Below are positions 6,457 to 13,420 of a stretch of DNA of 20,646 bases, piece after piece. Source of the DNA: JBCBZH01 sp039815415 (GTDB lineage: Bacteria > Bacteroidota > Rhodothermia > Rhodothermales > Rubricoccaceae); assembly GCA_039815415.1 (NCBI GenBank), contig JBCBZH010000044.1:1-20646 (forward strand), read 5' to 3'. The notes below the pieces were generated by a model. It made no database searches and was not told the DNA's origin. It saw only the letters and a list, made by a program, of their open reading frames with translations. Both the position numbers and the translations under genes were made by a program. The stretch's first letter is position 1; each line of letters begins with the position of its first letter.

Positions 6457-7266
6457 CTATTGCAGTGCTGCGTCCCGGTTGACCACGATGTGTGGAAGGG
6501 TCTCCAGGTCCCACGGCCAGACCAGCCCCTCAGCGTTACCAGCGACGCGTTCAGCACCCCACAGGCGTTCCACCAGCCAGAACGCGGGCTCGTAACTCAT
6601 CGCGCCGCCGACGGACGTGACGTACTTGCCGTCCACCACCAGCCGGACATCCTCGCGGACCTCGATCTCCGGGAAGAGCATTGCGAGGGCTTCGCGGTCT
6701 CCGGGGAAGGTGGTGGCCTGGCGCCCGTTGAGCACGCCCGTCTTGGCGAGAGGGAAAGCGCCATCGCAAACCGTAATCACCCACTCGGCTTCCTCGATCA
6801 TCCGTTCGAGGGTCTCCATGTAGGCATCGTCTTCGAGGTCGCGGGACATGCTGCCCTCGGTGCTGGGGATCACCACGATGTCGACCGGCGGGGCATCGTC
6901 GTAGCTGTAGTGGGCCTCCACCCGTAGCCCTTCAGACGTAGTCACAGGACCCCCATCCACAGAGACGACGAACGGTTCGATGTAGTCCATCTCGTCCCGG
7001 TAGATGGTGTGTTGGAAAACATCATAGGGGGCCATCAGCTCGCTGTTGTAGACGGTCTCCGTCACCACAAAGGCCGCCCGCCGCACCCGGCCTCCAGCGG
7101 CCTCAGCCTCGGAGATGCGGGCTTCGAGGGCCGCCGTCAACGCGTTCTCGCCGGTCGTATGAAGGACATCATTGGGCGTCGAGCTGGCGTCGGTGGCAGG
7201 CGCATCATCGGGAGGCTGGCATGCACTGAGGGCGAGCACGAGTGCGAGGCAGAGAAAGCGGGGCAT
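6457..7266 (-). CDS. Exported DJ-1/PfpI-like (class I GATase-like) lipoprotein
   Basis: This 269-residue protein starts MPRFLCLALVLALSACQPP. The lipobox LSAC puts the lipidated cysteine at residue 16 and predicts a membrane-anchored, exported protein; an ATG eight codons upstream would weaken the signal peptide. After a low-complexity linker, the domain has RRAAFVVTETVYNSELMAPYDVFQHT, VEAHYS..DAPPVDIVVIPSTEGS, and the nucleophile elbow WVITVCDGAFPLAKTGVLNGRQATTF with Cys167. This is the DJ-1/PfpI arrangement also seen in GATase-domain AraC regulators (VCTGAF.LA.AGLLDGR.ATTHW). The usual following histidine is replaced here (TTFPG), so the catalytic pair may be altered. Possible roles are glyoxalase or protease-like stress defence in the envelope, or a binding protein. 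It lies 73 bp downstream of the BLUF gene on the same strand. Confidence 0.85.
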   Translation of the reverse strand: MPRFLCLALVLALSACQPPDDAPATDASSTPNDVLHTTGENALTAALEARISEAEAAGGRVRRAAFVVTETVYNSELMAPYDVFQHTIYRDEMDYIEPFVVSVDGGPVTTSEGLRVEAHYSYDDAPPVDIVVIPSTEGSMSRDLEDDAYMETLERMIEEAEWVITVCDGAFPLAKTGVLNGRQATTFPGDREALAMLFPEIEVREDVRLVVDGKYVTSVGGAMSYEPAFWLVERLWGAERVAGNAEGLVWPWDLETLPHIVVNRDAALQ

Positions 7267-7339
7267 GGCCGTGCGAAAGAAGGCGAGCAAGCTGGCGGGG
7301 GCAGCCCCAAGCTATCGCCTGCAAACCAAGTCGAGAAGG

Positions 7340-7783
7340 TCAGAGGCCTTCGACGTCCTCCGGGCTCACGCTCTGCACAATCTCACCTTCCACCACAATG
7401 ACTCCTTCGCCCTCCTCAATACGCCCGGTGATGCCTGCCGCCGCCAGTGCGCTCTCGACCTGTTCTACCGGAATCACCTCTCGGTACATCGACCATTCGG
7501 GGTAGCTGCGCTCCCGAGCCGGCTGGTTGCGAACGACGTTGATGGTGGTGTGGCGCGTGTCGGCCACAATTCGTCCCAGGCAGGCCTGGATGGGCAGCAG
7601 TGGTCCCTCAATCCACTGCATGAACGCGAGCAGATTGTCGCTCTGGTCCGTGACGACAAGCAGGCGTCCTGTGATGCCACGCGGTTCATTGAAGCGCTGC
7701 GCCGAGGCCACGATCTCGTCCACATCTGCAAGCGTCAGAGAGGGTGTGGGGCGCGAGGAGTAAACGATCTGTTGGATATTCAA
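7340..7783 (-). CDS. Single-domain BLUF blue-light sensor (first of two)
   Basis: This 147-residue protein is almost entirely a BLUF (sensor of blue light using FAD) domain. Key residues are in place: Tyr8 (IVYSSRP), Asn32 in RFNEPRGITGRLLV, Gln56 in FMQWIEGP and the WSMY segment (Trp97, Met99). The dark/light switch in this family depends on the Tyr-Gln pair. The TRH motif of the last helix region is also present. A short C-terminal tail of about 45 residues (VIPVEQVESALAAAGITGRIEEG...) has no recognised output domain, so it would signal by protein contact. The only good initiation codon is a TTG at 7781-7783: the frame is open to about 7855 but has no ATG or GTG near the domain start. It may be co-transcribed with the downstream DJ-1-like lipoprotein gene. 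Confidence 0.9.
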   Translation of the reverse strand: MNIQQIVYSSRPTPSLTLADVDEIVASAQRFNEPRGITGRLLVVTDQSDNLLAFMQWIEGPLLPIQACLGRIVADTRHTTINVVRNQPARERSYPEWSMYREVIPVEQVESALAAAGITGRIEEGEGVIVVEGEIVQSVSPEDVEGL

Positions 7784-7882
7784 ACGACGAGGAAGAGGTC
7801 TGACAAACGGTACATCGCGGCGACGAATCGATGCAAGCGGGAGTGTTCCGATCTGCTACCTTGAGGTGAGACTCGTGCCGCC

Positions 7883-8386
7883 ATGCAGGATACCCACTCG
7901 TTCGTCGCGCCCGTCCTGGTTCACGAGACCGGGTTTCGCCAGCACTACCTGCCGCTTCCCGTCGACGTGGACGCGGCATTCCGGGCGGACAAGGTGCGCC
8001 GCGTCGTCGCCACGCTCAACGGCCTCACTGTCCGGCGTGGCATCCAGAACCGCAAAGCGAGTGGGCGCCACCTCGCCCTCAGCCGCGACCTGATGCGTCA
8101 GCTCGAGGTTGCCTATGGCGATCTGGTGGAGGTGGAGATGCAGGCCGATCCCAACCCCGACCACGTGGATCTCGGCGAGCTGGCGGCGGCGCTCGAGGCA
8201 GACCCAGAGGCGAAGGCGCGGTTCGACACGTTCACGCCGGGCAGGCAGCGGGGCCTCGCGCACTACGTCACCAGCGCGAAGCGGCCCGAGACGCGAGAGG
8301 GCCGTGCCGCCGAGCTGACGCGCAAGATTCGGACACACACGCTCCACGCTGACAGGCAGCGCAACCCGCCCGACGGCTTCGCGTAG
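7883..8386 (+). CDS. YdeI/OmpD-associated family protein with DUF1905-like N-terminus
   Basis: This 167-residue cytoplasmic-looking protein has an N-terminal half (about 10-90: FRQHYLPLPVDVDAAFRADKVRRVVATLNG..VRRGIQNRKASGRHLALSRDLMRQLEVAYGDLVEVEM) matching the DUF1905 beta-barrel. Its C-terminal helical part (L..AL.ADPEAKARFDTFTPGRQRGLAHYVTSAKRPETREGRAAELTRKI) matches the 'bacteriocin-protection, YdeI or OmpD-associated' family. The biochemical role of these families is not established, and naming it a bacteriocin-resistance protein would go beyond the data. The ATG at 7883 is preceded by a TACCTTGA box at 7857-7864 that may be a -10 element. The DUF4260 gene follows 26 bp later, so the two are probably co-transcribed. 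Confidence 0.88.
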   Translation: MQDTHSFVAPVLVHETGFRQHYLPLPVDVDAAFRADKVRRVVATLNGLTVRRGIQNRKASGRHLALSRDLMRQLEVAYGDLVEVEMQADPNPDHVDLGELAAALEADPEAKARFDTFTPGRQRGLAHYVTSAKRPETREGRAAELTRKIRTHTLHADRQRNPPDGFA

Positions 8387-8412
8387 CGCGCCCCGTGCCG
8401 CTTCCCGACCCC

Positions 8413-8781
8413 ATGCCACCCCGCTCTCTGGCCCTCCTCCGCCTCGAAGGCCTTGCCATCGGTGCGCTGGCGGTCTGGGGCTTTGCTCTCACCGACGTCT
8501 CGTGGTGGCTGTTCGCCGCGCTCATTCTGGTGCCTGACCTCGGCATGCTGGGGTACCTCGCCAGCTCGAGCGTAGGCGCTCTCACCTACAACGCCGTCCA
8601 CACCTACGTTGCCCCGGCGTTGCTCGCCGGGCTGGTGATTCCGCTCGGCTGGGCGTGGGGCGTGCCCGTCGCGCTGGTGTGGGCTGCGCACATCGGGTTC
8701 GACCGGGCACTGGGCTACGGGCTGAAGTCGCCGGAGAGCTTTCAGCAGACCCACCTCGGGCGCGTGGGGCGGAGTGCTTAG
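8413..8781 (+). CDS. DUF4260-family membrane protein
   Basis: A 122-residue integral membrane protein. The ATG at 8413 is preferred over a GTG six codons upstream. It has about four hydrophobic spans and the family signatures LRLEGLAIGALAVWGF, WWLFAALILVPDLGMLGYLASSSVGALTYNAVHTYVAPALL and AAHIGFDRALGYGLKSPESFQQTHLGRVG. The PDL.MLGY, YN..H and HIG.DR.LGYGLK..F..THLG strings are diagnostic for DUF4260. The function of the family is unknown; the buried histidines and aspartates could hint at a small transporter or enzyme. Its stop nests with that of the convergent S41 peptidase gene (shared CTTAG, 4 bp overlap). A copy of the iterated motif codes for LASSS at 8560-8568. Confidence 0.9.
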   Translation: MPPRSLALLRLEGLAIGALAVWGFALTDVSWWLFAALILVPDLGMLGYLASSSVGALTYNAVHTYVAPALLAGLVIPLGWAWGVPVALVWAAHIGFDRALGYGLKSPESFQQTHLGRVGRSA

Positions 8782-10163
8782 TCGATTGTAGCGTTGAGCC
8801 AGTCCAGGAGGCCGGTAACCGTGGAGATGTAGCTGTCCAGGTCGTCGAGCGTGAACACTGGAATGTGGACCTCAGGCGGGATGCCCCGGTTCTCCCACAA
8901 CTCGCCCTCAGCGTCGAGATACACCTCGTGGGACAGCTCGAGCGTCCAGCCGTTGGGAAGCGGGCGGAAGAGAATGTCCGAGAGGGCTCCGTTGGTCGGC
9001 TCGCCGACATGCGTGACGTTCGGGAGCGCGCGCATGTGCATCGTGAACGTCTCGGCGGCACTCACCGTGAGGTCGCTGGTCAGCAGCGCCACCGGCTTCA
9101 GGTAGCGAACGCCTGCGGCGGGCTCCACGGTGAAGGACTGCCGGGTGTCGGCCTCGTGTGCGAAGGCGTACTTCGTCAGCCCGAGCGTGGGTTCGTTGGC
9201 GAAATGCGCCGCGATGGCGAGTGAGACCTCGTCGTAGCCGCCCTGGTTGAAGGCGAGGTCAAAGACGATGGCATCTGTATCCGCTAGGTCTGTGAGGGCT
9301 GCGTTCATTCCGGCATGAACACCCGCAAGTTCTCCGGAGAGGGAGTCGTCTTGGTCGTCGGCATATCCCATCATGCCGCCGAGCACGATGTAGCCAATGC
9401 GTCCCCGGCGGCCCCACACGATGTTGCCCCCTGAGGCGCGCCCCACGCTCGCGGAGTCCAGCACGGTCTCGCGGATGGTGCGGCGATTGGCGAAGAACCA
9501 GAGGGTTGAGAACTCGCCCTGGATCTCGATTTCGTCCTGGGCCTCGAAGCCTCGCGTCAGCGCGTCCGAGAGGACTTTGGAGCGGCGGGTGTTGTATGAA
9601 CGCTCCGTGCCGTCGATCGTGGCGTTGAGCGCAAGGTGCCCATCGTTGAACCCCTCCAGAAGGTCAGAGAGGGCGTCGAACAGCTCGGCATCGCTCATGT
9701 CGTCCCGGATGCGGGGTGCGATCTCTGCGCGCCGTGCGTCCCAATCGATGCCGCGCAACTCGAAGAAGGCGTAGTACTCGTCCATGGATGCCCACAGGTA
9801 ATCGAAGACCTCCATGGGTGAATCGCCGGGGAGGGTCTCACAGGCCTCGGGGAGCGCGTCGACCCGGTCGGCAGTGTAGACCGTCGAGTTGGTGGGGCGG
9901 TAGGCGATCTGCAGCACATCGCCAGCTCGCGAGAACACCTCCAGCCCGTTGTTGAAGTAATAGGCTGTCTCGTCATCGGGCATGCATCCCGCCCGGCCCA
10001 CGTTGTAGACGCGAACCTCGTTGGCATTCACCTCTATGACCATCCCGTAGCCTCGGGTCTGCCAGATGCCGTGAACGCGCTCATCTACCGCGCCATCGGT
10101 GCGGAGAGGGTGCCAGTCCGTAATGGGGCTGACAAGGAAAACGGCGAGCAAAAGGGCAAGCAT
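8778..10163 (-). CDS. S41-family (C-terminal processing/tricorn-like) serine peptidase, exported
   Basis: A 461-residue protein with an N-terminal hydrophobic signal or anchor (MLALLLAVFLVSPI). The middle (about 115-185) has the helical S41 lead-in (VFDYLWASMDEYYAFFELRGIDWDARRAEIAPRI, then LFDALSDLLEGFNDGHLAL). The catalytic core has GRIGYIVLGGM near 255, IVFDLAFNQGGYDEV near 299-313 (the 'D.R.N.GG' motif with Ala for Arg) and LLTSDLTVSAAETFTMHMRALPNVTHVGEPTNGALSD, with Ser368 of VSAAE as the likely nucleophile. No PDZ domain is evident, as in tail-specific-like enzymes of Bacteroidota with an N-terminal helical domain. The role is envelope proteolysis or degradation of hydrophobic C-terminal tails; the substrate is unknown. 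It is divergent from an Lrp/AsnC regulator 119 bp away. Confidence 0.9.
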   Translation of the reverse strand: MLALLLAVFLVSPITDWHPLRTDGAVDERVHGIWQTRGYGMVIEVNANEVRVYNVGRAGCMPDDETAYYFNNGLEVFSRAGDVLQIAYRPTNSTVYTADRVDALPEACETLPGDSPMEVFDYLWASMDEYYAFFELRGIDWDARRAEIAPRIRDDMSDAELFDALSDLLEGFNDGHLALNATIDGTERSYNTRRSKVLSDALTRGFEAQDEIEIQGEFSTLWFFANRRTIRETVLDSASVGRASGGNIVWGRRGRIGYIVLGGMMGYADDQDDSLSGELAGVHAGMNAALTDLADTDAIVFDLAFNQGGYDEVSLAIAAHFANEPTLGLTKYAFAHEADTRQSFTVEPAAGVRYLKPVALLTSDLTVSAAETFTMHMRALPNVTHVGEPTNGALSDILFRPLPNGWTLELSHEVYLDAEGELWENRGIPPEVHIPVFTLDDLDSYISTVTGLLDWLNATID

Positions 10164-10282
10164 GGCGTGGAGCTAAGGGCAGCTCAAGGCTACGGGGCAT
10201 GGCTGCGCGGGAGTCTGCGATTCTAACACCCTCCGGTGCGGATTTCAGCGTGTAGCTTGCGCGCGCCGCCGCTTTCCGCCTC

Positions 10283-10735
10283 ATGACTCTCGACGATCTC
10301 GACCGGGCTCTCCTCGAGCTGGTGCAAACGGACAACCGACGCACACATGATCAGCTTGGGGAGGCGGTCGGGCTGTCGCCATCGGCCGTGCGCCGCCGGC
10401 TCAAGGCCCTCCGGGAGGCCGGAGTGATTCAGTCCGATGTGTCGATTCTTGCTCCGGAAGTGGCGGGCATTCAGGCGATTGTCCACGTGGCGTTCGCGGA
10501 GGAAACGGTGACGGCCGATGACGCCTTTCGCCTCGAGATGCAGAACGCCTCGGAAGTCTCCCAGTGCTATTCCGTCTCGGGAGACATCGACTACGTCCTC
10601 GTCGTTCACGCGGCCGATCTGTCGAGCTACATGGCGTGGGCCAAGCGCGTCCTGATGGCGAACCCGGCGATTCGGAGAGCCGACACGCACCTCGTCTGGG
10701 ATCGCGTCAAGTTCTCAACTGCCATTCCGGTCTGA
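10283..10735 (+). CDS. Lrp/AsnC-family transcriptional regulator
   Basis: This 150-residue protein has the standard two-domain layout. Residues 3-60 form the helix-turn-helix region (LDDLDRALLELVQTDNRRTHDQLGEAVGLSPSAVRRRLKALREAGVI). Residues about 65-148 form the RAM effector and oligomerisation domain (IVHVAFAEETVTADDAFRLEMQNASEVSQCYSVSGDIDYVLVVHAADLSSYMAWAKRVLMANPAIRRADTHLVWDRVK). These proteins assemble as octamers and respond to amino acids; here the ligand is unknown. It is divergent from the S41 peptidase with a 119 bp shared spacer containing TAGCTTGC (10253-10260) upstream of its own start and TAGCCTTGA on the other strand, so it may control both genes. A copy of the iterated motif begins 2 bp after its stop. 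Confidence 0.93.
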   Translation: MTLDDLDRALLELVQTDNRRTHDQLGEAVGLSPSAVRRRLKALREAGVIQSDVSILAPEVAGIQAIVHVAFAEETVTADDAFRLEMQNASEVSQCYSVSGDIDYVLVVHAADLSSYMAWAKRVLMANPAIRRADTHLVWDRVKFSTAIPV

Positions 10736-10736
10736 G

Positions 10737-10846
10737 CGCCAGCTCGAAGCGTGACGCATCAACTCAGCGAATGGGTACGAGTCGCCAACTGGCTATCGCC
10801 GGACTTCGGTTCGACCTAGCGGGGGATCGATGCCTCGAGCTGACGA
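10737..10846. repeat. Inverted pair of iterated-motif copies between convergent genes
   Basis: CGCCAGCTCGA at 10737-10747 faces TCGAGCTGACG at 10835-10845 (one mismatch) across 87 bp. The first copy begins 2 bp after the stop of the Lrp/AsnC gene and the second ends about 5 bp beyond the stop of the opposing secreted-protein gene, so each convergent gene has a copy right behind its stop codon. Apart from this pair I see nothing in the 114 bp spacer. Confidence 0.6.
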
Positions 10847-10849
10847 TCC

Positions 10850-11938
10850 TCACCGGCGGGTCACGTCGATGGTCCAGGTGGTGGTAAATGTCTCTCCCCG
10901 ATCTGTGCTGGACTCCGCGAACCAGAGGTAGTGGTCGTCCTCGATGCTGTGGAAGACGAACCTCGAGATGGGGTCGCCGAGGCGCGTATCGAAGCTGTGG
11001 AGCACTATGCGGTCGCCCTCCCACACGCCGCCGAAATCCAGCAGCGTGTTGGCGCGGTTGGTGAGGTAGAGCGATTCCCATCGTCGCTCTGCGCGGTTGT
11101 AGAGGCGAAGGATGGTGGTGGATGCGTCGGGGAGGTTGGGGTCGAGGTCGAACCACGAGTGCTCCATGATGCCGCGGCCTCCGAGAACGACGGATGCGGT
11201 TGTCGTGGTCGGGAATCGGATGGGCGGTGCGCCGCCGGGGCGGCGAATCTCGTGCTGGGCGTCCCACACGCCGAGCAAGAAGTCGAACTGCCGGGCTTCC
11301 TCGGGGAGTCCGGGTGTCGGTTGGCCGGGATCGTCGCGGACGGCCAGCAGGTCCGCCTCGCCAGCCCGACGGGTGTAGCGGCGGGTCTCGCGGGGCGTCC
11401 AGGTGAGCCCATCGTCGGTGGAGGTCTCGACGACCACGGTAAAGGCATTATCGTTGTCCATCACGTAGCGGACGCGCTCGAAGGTGAGCAGCGTTCCGCC
11501 CTGGCGCCGGACGGCGGTACGGAGCACCAGCGCGTTGTCCTGCATCGCACCATCGTAGATCTCGATGTGCTCCGTCTCGGAGCGCCCCTCGCCAAGCGCC
11601 CAGCGGTCGGGGCCAGGGCTGAAGACGAGGAAGGAGAGGGCATCGTCGGTGCGACCGGGCGCAGCGTTCGGGACGCGCCGCCGCTCCTGGTAGGCGTAGC
11701 CCCGGTTCATGTACGTGATCTCGGACTGTCCGGTCGCCTCATGCGTGGTCGAGTCTGTAGGATGTGTGGTTAGGGACACGTCCCAGGCCCCCAGCAGCGG
11801 CGCCATGACATCGAGGTTCGCATCGGCGCGGGGGCTGCGCTCGGTCATCGCGCGGCCATGGTCGTGGAGCTGACCGTCGGTTTGGGCGTGGATCGGGCTG
11901 GCCGCGAGAACAGCGAGGGCGAGGAGCAGTCGGTGCAT
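10850..11938 (-). CDS. Secreted protein with two DUF1579-like (lipocalin-type) repeats
   Basis: A 362-residue protein with a clear signal peptide (MHRLLLALAVLAASPIHAQ, cleavage after HAQ). The body is two homologous halves. Each starts with an LLGxWD motif (APLLGAWDVSLTTHP near residue 47 and FLLGVWDAQHEIRRP near 221), continues with a strand pattern (Y.ERRRV..., DDALSFLVFSPGPDRWAL versus TTILRLYNRAERRWESLYL) and ends in matching strands (TFERVRYVMDNDNAFTVVVETSTDDGLTWTPRETRRYTRR versus SRFVFHSIEDDHYLWFAESSTDRGETFTTTWTIDVTRR). The LLGxW start and D.G..W..  strands resemble DUF1579 and related calycin-type domains, which usually occur singly in about 180 residues. No catalytic function is known. 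Transcription probably starts from the promoter at 11964-11992. Confidence 0.82.
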   Translation of the reverse strand: MHRLLLALAVLAASPIHAQTDGQLHDHGRAMTERSPRADANLDVMAPLLGAWDVSLTTHPTDSTTHEATGQSEITYMNRGYAYQERRRVPNAAPGRTDDALSFLVFSPGPDRWALGEGRSETEHIEIYDGAMQDNALVLRTAVRRQGGTLLTFERVRYVMDNDNAFTVVVETSTDDGLTWTPRETRRYTRRAGEADLLAVRDDPGQPTPGLPEEARQFDFLLGVWDAQHEIRRPGGAPPIRFPTTTTASVVLGGRGIMEHSWFDLDPNLPDASTTILRLYNRAERRWESLYLTNRANTLLDFGGVWEGDRIVLHSFDTRLGDPISRFVFHSIEDDHYLWFAESSTDRGETFTTTWTIDVTRR

Positions 11939-11944
11939 GGGGTA

Positions 11945-11992
11945 GACGATCTAGGGAAGCCCGAGTCTAGAGGCAATGGCCTAGATCGTCAA
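11945..11992 (-). promoter_or_regulatory. Promoter with flanking 11 bp perfect operator-like inverted repeat
   Basis: On the minus strand TTGACG (plus 11987-11992) and TAGACT (plus 11964-11969) are spaced 17 bp apart, a good -35/-10 pair placing the start near 11957, about 19 bases before the ATG at 11936-11938. GACGATCTAGG at 11945-11955 is the exact reverse complement of CCTAGATCGTC at 11980-11990; one half overlaps the -35 box and the other lies just past the transcription start. This is the geometry of a repressor-bound promoter. CTAG, usually rare in GC-rich DNA, appears three times within about 40 bp. Confidence 0.55.
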
Positions 11993-11996
11993 GGGG

Positions 11997-12012
11997 GCAG
12001 GGCGTGCCCTGC
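11997..12012. repeat. 16 bp palindrome
   Basis: GCAGGGC-GT-GCCCTGC is a perfect 7 bp inverted repeat with a two-base centre. It lies between the motif hairpin and the promoter in the 132 bp spacer between two minus-strand secreted-protein genes. It could add to termination or be a protein-binding site; nothing distinguishes these. Confidence 0.5.
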
Positions 12013-12023
12013 GCTCATACGAC

Positions 12024-12063
12024 GCTTCGAGCTGGCGACCTGCTCTCATCGCCAGCTCGAGGC
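12024..12063. terminator. Hairpin built from two inverted iterated-motif copies, just after a stop codon
   Basis: GCTTCGAGCTGGCGA (12024-12038) pairs with TCGCCAGCTCGAGGC (12049-12063) over 15 bp with a single G-T wobble, enclosing a 10-base loop. It begins 8 bp after the TAG of the minus-strand gene at 12071-13216 and is the best terminator candidate for that gene, although no T-run follows on the minus strand. The use of paired genomic motifs as a terminator-like stem resembles uptake-sequence terminators in Neisseria and Haemophilus. The arms match those of the hairpin inside the OmpA gene. Confidence 0.7.
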
Positions 12064-12070
12064 TCAGAGC

Positions 12071-13216
12071 CTACTGGTCGGCCTCGAGCCAGACGAGGTT
12101 CTCCATCCCTGCCATGTCGATGGAGTTGCGGCCGAGCTTCCCGCGCCGCGGCGTGAGGAAGTCTGCACGGGGAGTGTAGTCCAGGGTGCTACGGGTATGG
12201 GCGACGGGCTGTCCGCCTTCCATCCTAAAGCGGAAGACATGGACGGGGTCGCGTCCCTCTTCGGCCACTTCGATTCGGTACTCGCCATCGGACAGGTCGC
12301 CCAGAACGAGGGCGCCGCGGTCCTTGTAGAACTGAGCGTCCTCGGCATCCCACCAGGGCATGCTCTGCCGCACAATGGCCTCGGCGCCTCGCTTCTCATT
12401 GAGCCGGGTGGTGCCCCGGTAGATCGCCGCCGTGAGTCGCGCACCATCCGCACTGGCGAGAGAGGGCGAGAGCCAGTAGTGAAAGCGAAGCGCATCCTGA
12501 GCGGCCGAGCCGTCATCGTCGGCATCGTAGGTGAGGGCCCCGAGCGTTTGCCACGGGCCGGACATGGTGATGGTGGAGCGGGAGTCGAACGGATCGTCGC
12601 TGCCAGTGACCGTCACCTCGAAGTCCACGCCGCCGATCTCGTGACCGTTGGCGGTAATCGCGGCGCGGTAGGCTCCGGCCTCGGCATCGAACACAGGGCG
12701 ATTTCGGTTCTCAGGGCTGTTCCGAAGCGTGAGCACCCCGAAGGCTGGGAGGTACCGGTCGATCTGCACATCGAGGTCCTGCCACGTCACAGGATCCCCG
12801 CTCGCTGTCGAGATCACCACCTGATAGGCGACCTCGGGGACGGGAAAGATGATGGGCGTCTCGGAGAAGGCGCGGGGGACAATCTGAGTGGCACCTGCCG
12901 TGGCGGCTGGTCGCATCCGCGCGAGCTTCTGCATCCAGTTCAGCATGTCAATGCCCGGAGCGTAGCCCGCTGCCGAGGTGGGCATGGGGCCTGTGGGAGA
13001 CATCGGGGCATCGTCCGTGGTGACCGGCGGGGTCACAGCAGCGGCCTGCTGTGGCGCAGGAGCCTGGGTCGTCTGAGGGGCGGCGGGACGTTCCGGGGCT
13101 TCGCGCTGGACGGCATCCTGAGCCGCTTTCTTGGCGCGGTTGAGGAGGCCTCCGATCTGGGCATCGGCGGGCGGAACGGCGAGGAGCAGAGCGAGGAGAG
13201 CGACGAGTTGGCGCAT
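12071..13216 (-). CDS. Secreted protein of unknown function with Pro/Ala/Gln-rich linker
   Basis: A 381-residue protein with a clean signal peptide (MRQLVALLALLLAVPPADAQ). Residues about 20-90 are a basic helix (LLNRAKKAAQDAVQREAPE) followed by a P/A/Q/T-rich low-complexity linker. The region 90-260 appears beta-rich (VAYQVVISTASGDPVTWQDLDVQIDRYLPAFGVLTLRN, YRAAITANGHEIGGVDFEVTVTGSDD). The C-terminal part is compact, with GPWQTLGAL..DADDDGSAAQDALRFHYWLSP, YRGTTRLNEKRGAEAIVRQS, LGDLSDGEYRIEVAEEGRDPVHVFRF and a final NSIDMAGMENLVWLEADQ. I do not recognise a family. It lies on the same strand as the DUF1579-like secreted protein but is separated from it by a hairpin and a promoter, so it is probably a separate transcript. 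Confidence 0.75.
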   Translation of the reverse strand: MRQLVALLALLLAVPPADAQIGGLLNRAKKAAQDAVQREAPERPAAPQTTQAPAPQQAAAVTPPVTTDDAPMSPTGPMPTSAAGYAPGIDMLNWMQKLARMRPAATAGATQIVPRAFSETPIIFPVPEVAYQVVISTASGDPVTWQDLDVQIDRYLPAFGVLTLRNSPENRNRPVFDAEAGAYRAAITANGHEIGGVDFEVTVTGSDDPFDSRSTITMSGPWQTLGALTYDADDDGSAAQDALRFHYWLSPSLASADGARLTAAIYRGTTRLNEKRGAEAIVRQSMPWWDAEDAQFYKDRGALVLGDLSDGEYRIEVAEEGRDPVHVFRFRMEGGQPVAHTRSTLDYTPRADFLTPRRGKLGRNSIDMAGMENLVWLEADQ

Positions 13217-13245
13217 GGCTGGAGAGAAAGGGTTTCTCCTTCGTG

Positions 13246-13361
13246 CGCCAGCTCGAGGCGAAAGAGGTCACGCTTCCTTCCACGACGGCATCGAGGGGCC
13301 ATAGGGACGCAGCGTGCTGTGTCCTACTCAGCCATGTGCAGGGCGTCAGCTCGAGCTGGCG
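13246..13361. repeat. Inverted pair of iterated-motif copies in a 204 bp spacer
   Basis: CGCCAGCTCGAG at 13246-13257 and CTCGAGCTGGCG at 13350-13361 are perfect inverted copies 92 bp apart. The right copy overlaps a second partial motif, making the 12 bp palindrome CAGCTCGAGCTG (13347-13358). The spacer is downstream of the ABC1-kinase gene (stop at 13421) and upstream of the secreted-protein start (13216). Next to that start lies a small GAGAAA-GGG-TTTCTC dyad (13224-13238). Confidence 0.65.
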
Positions 13362-13420
13362 ATGTGCGCACTCCTCACCGTGCCAGGATTCGCTCCTGTC
13401 GGGAGAAGGAGTATCGTTTT

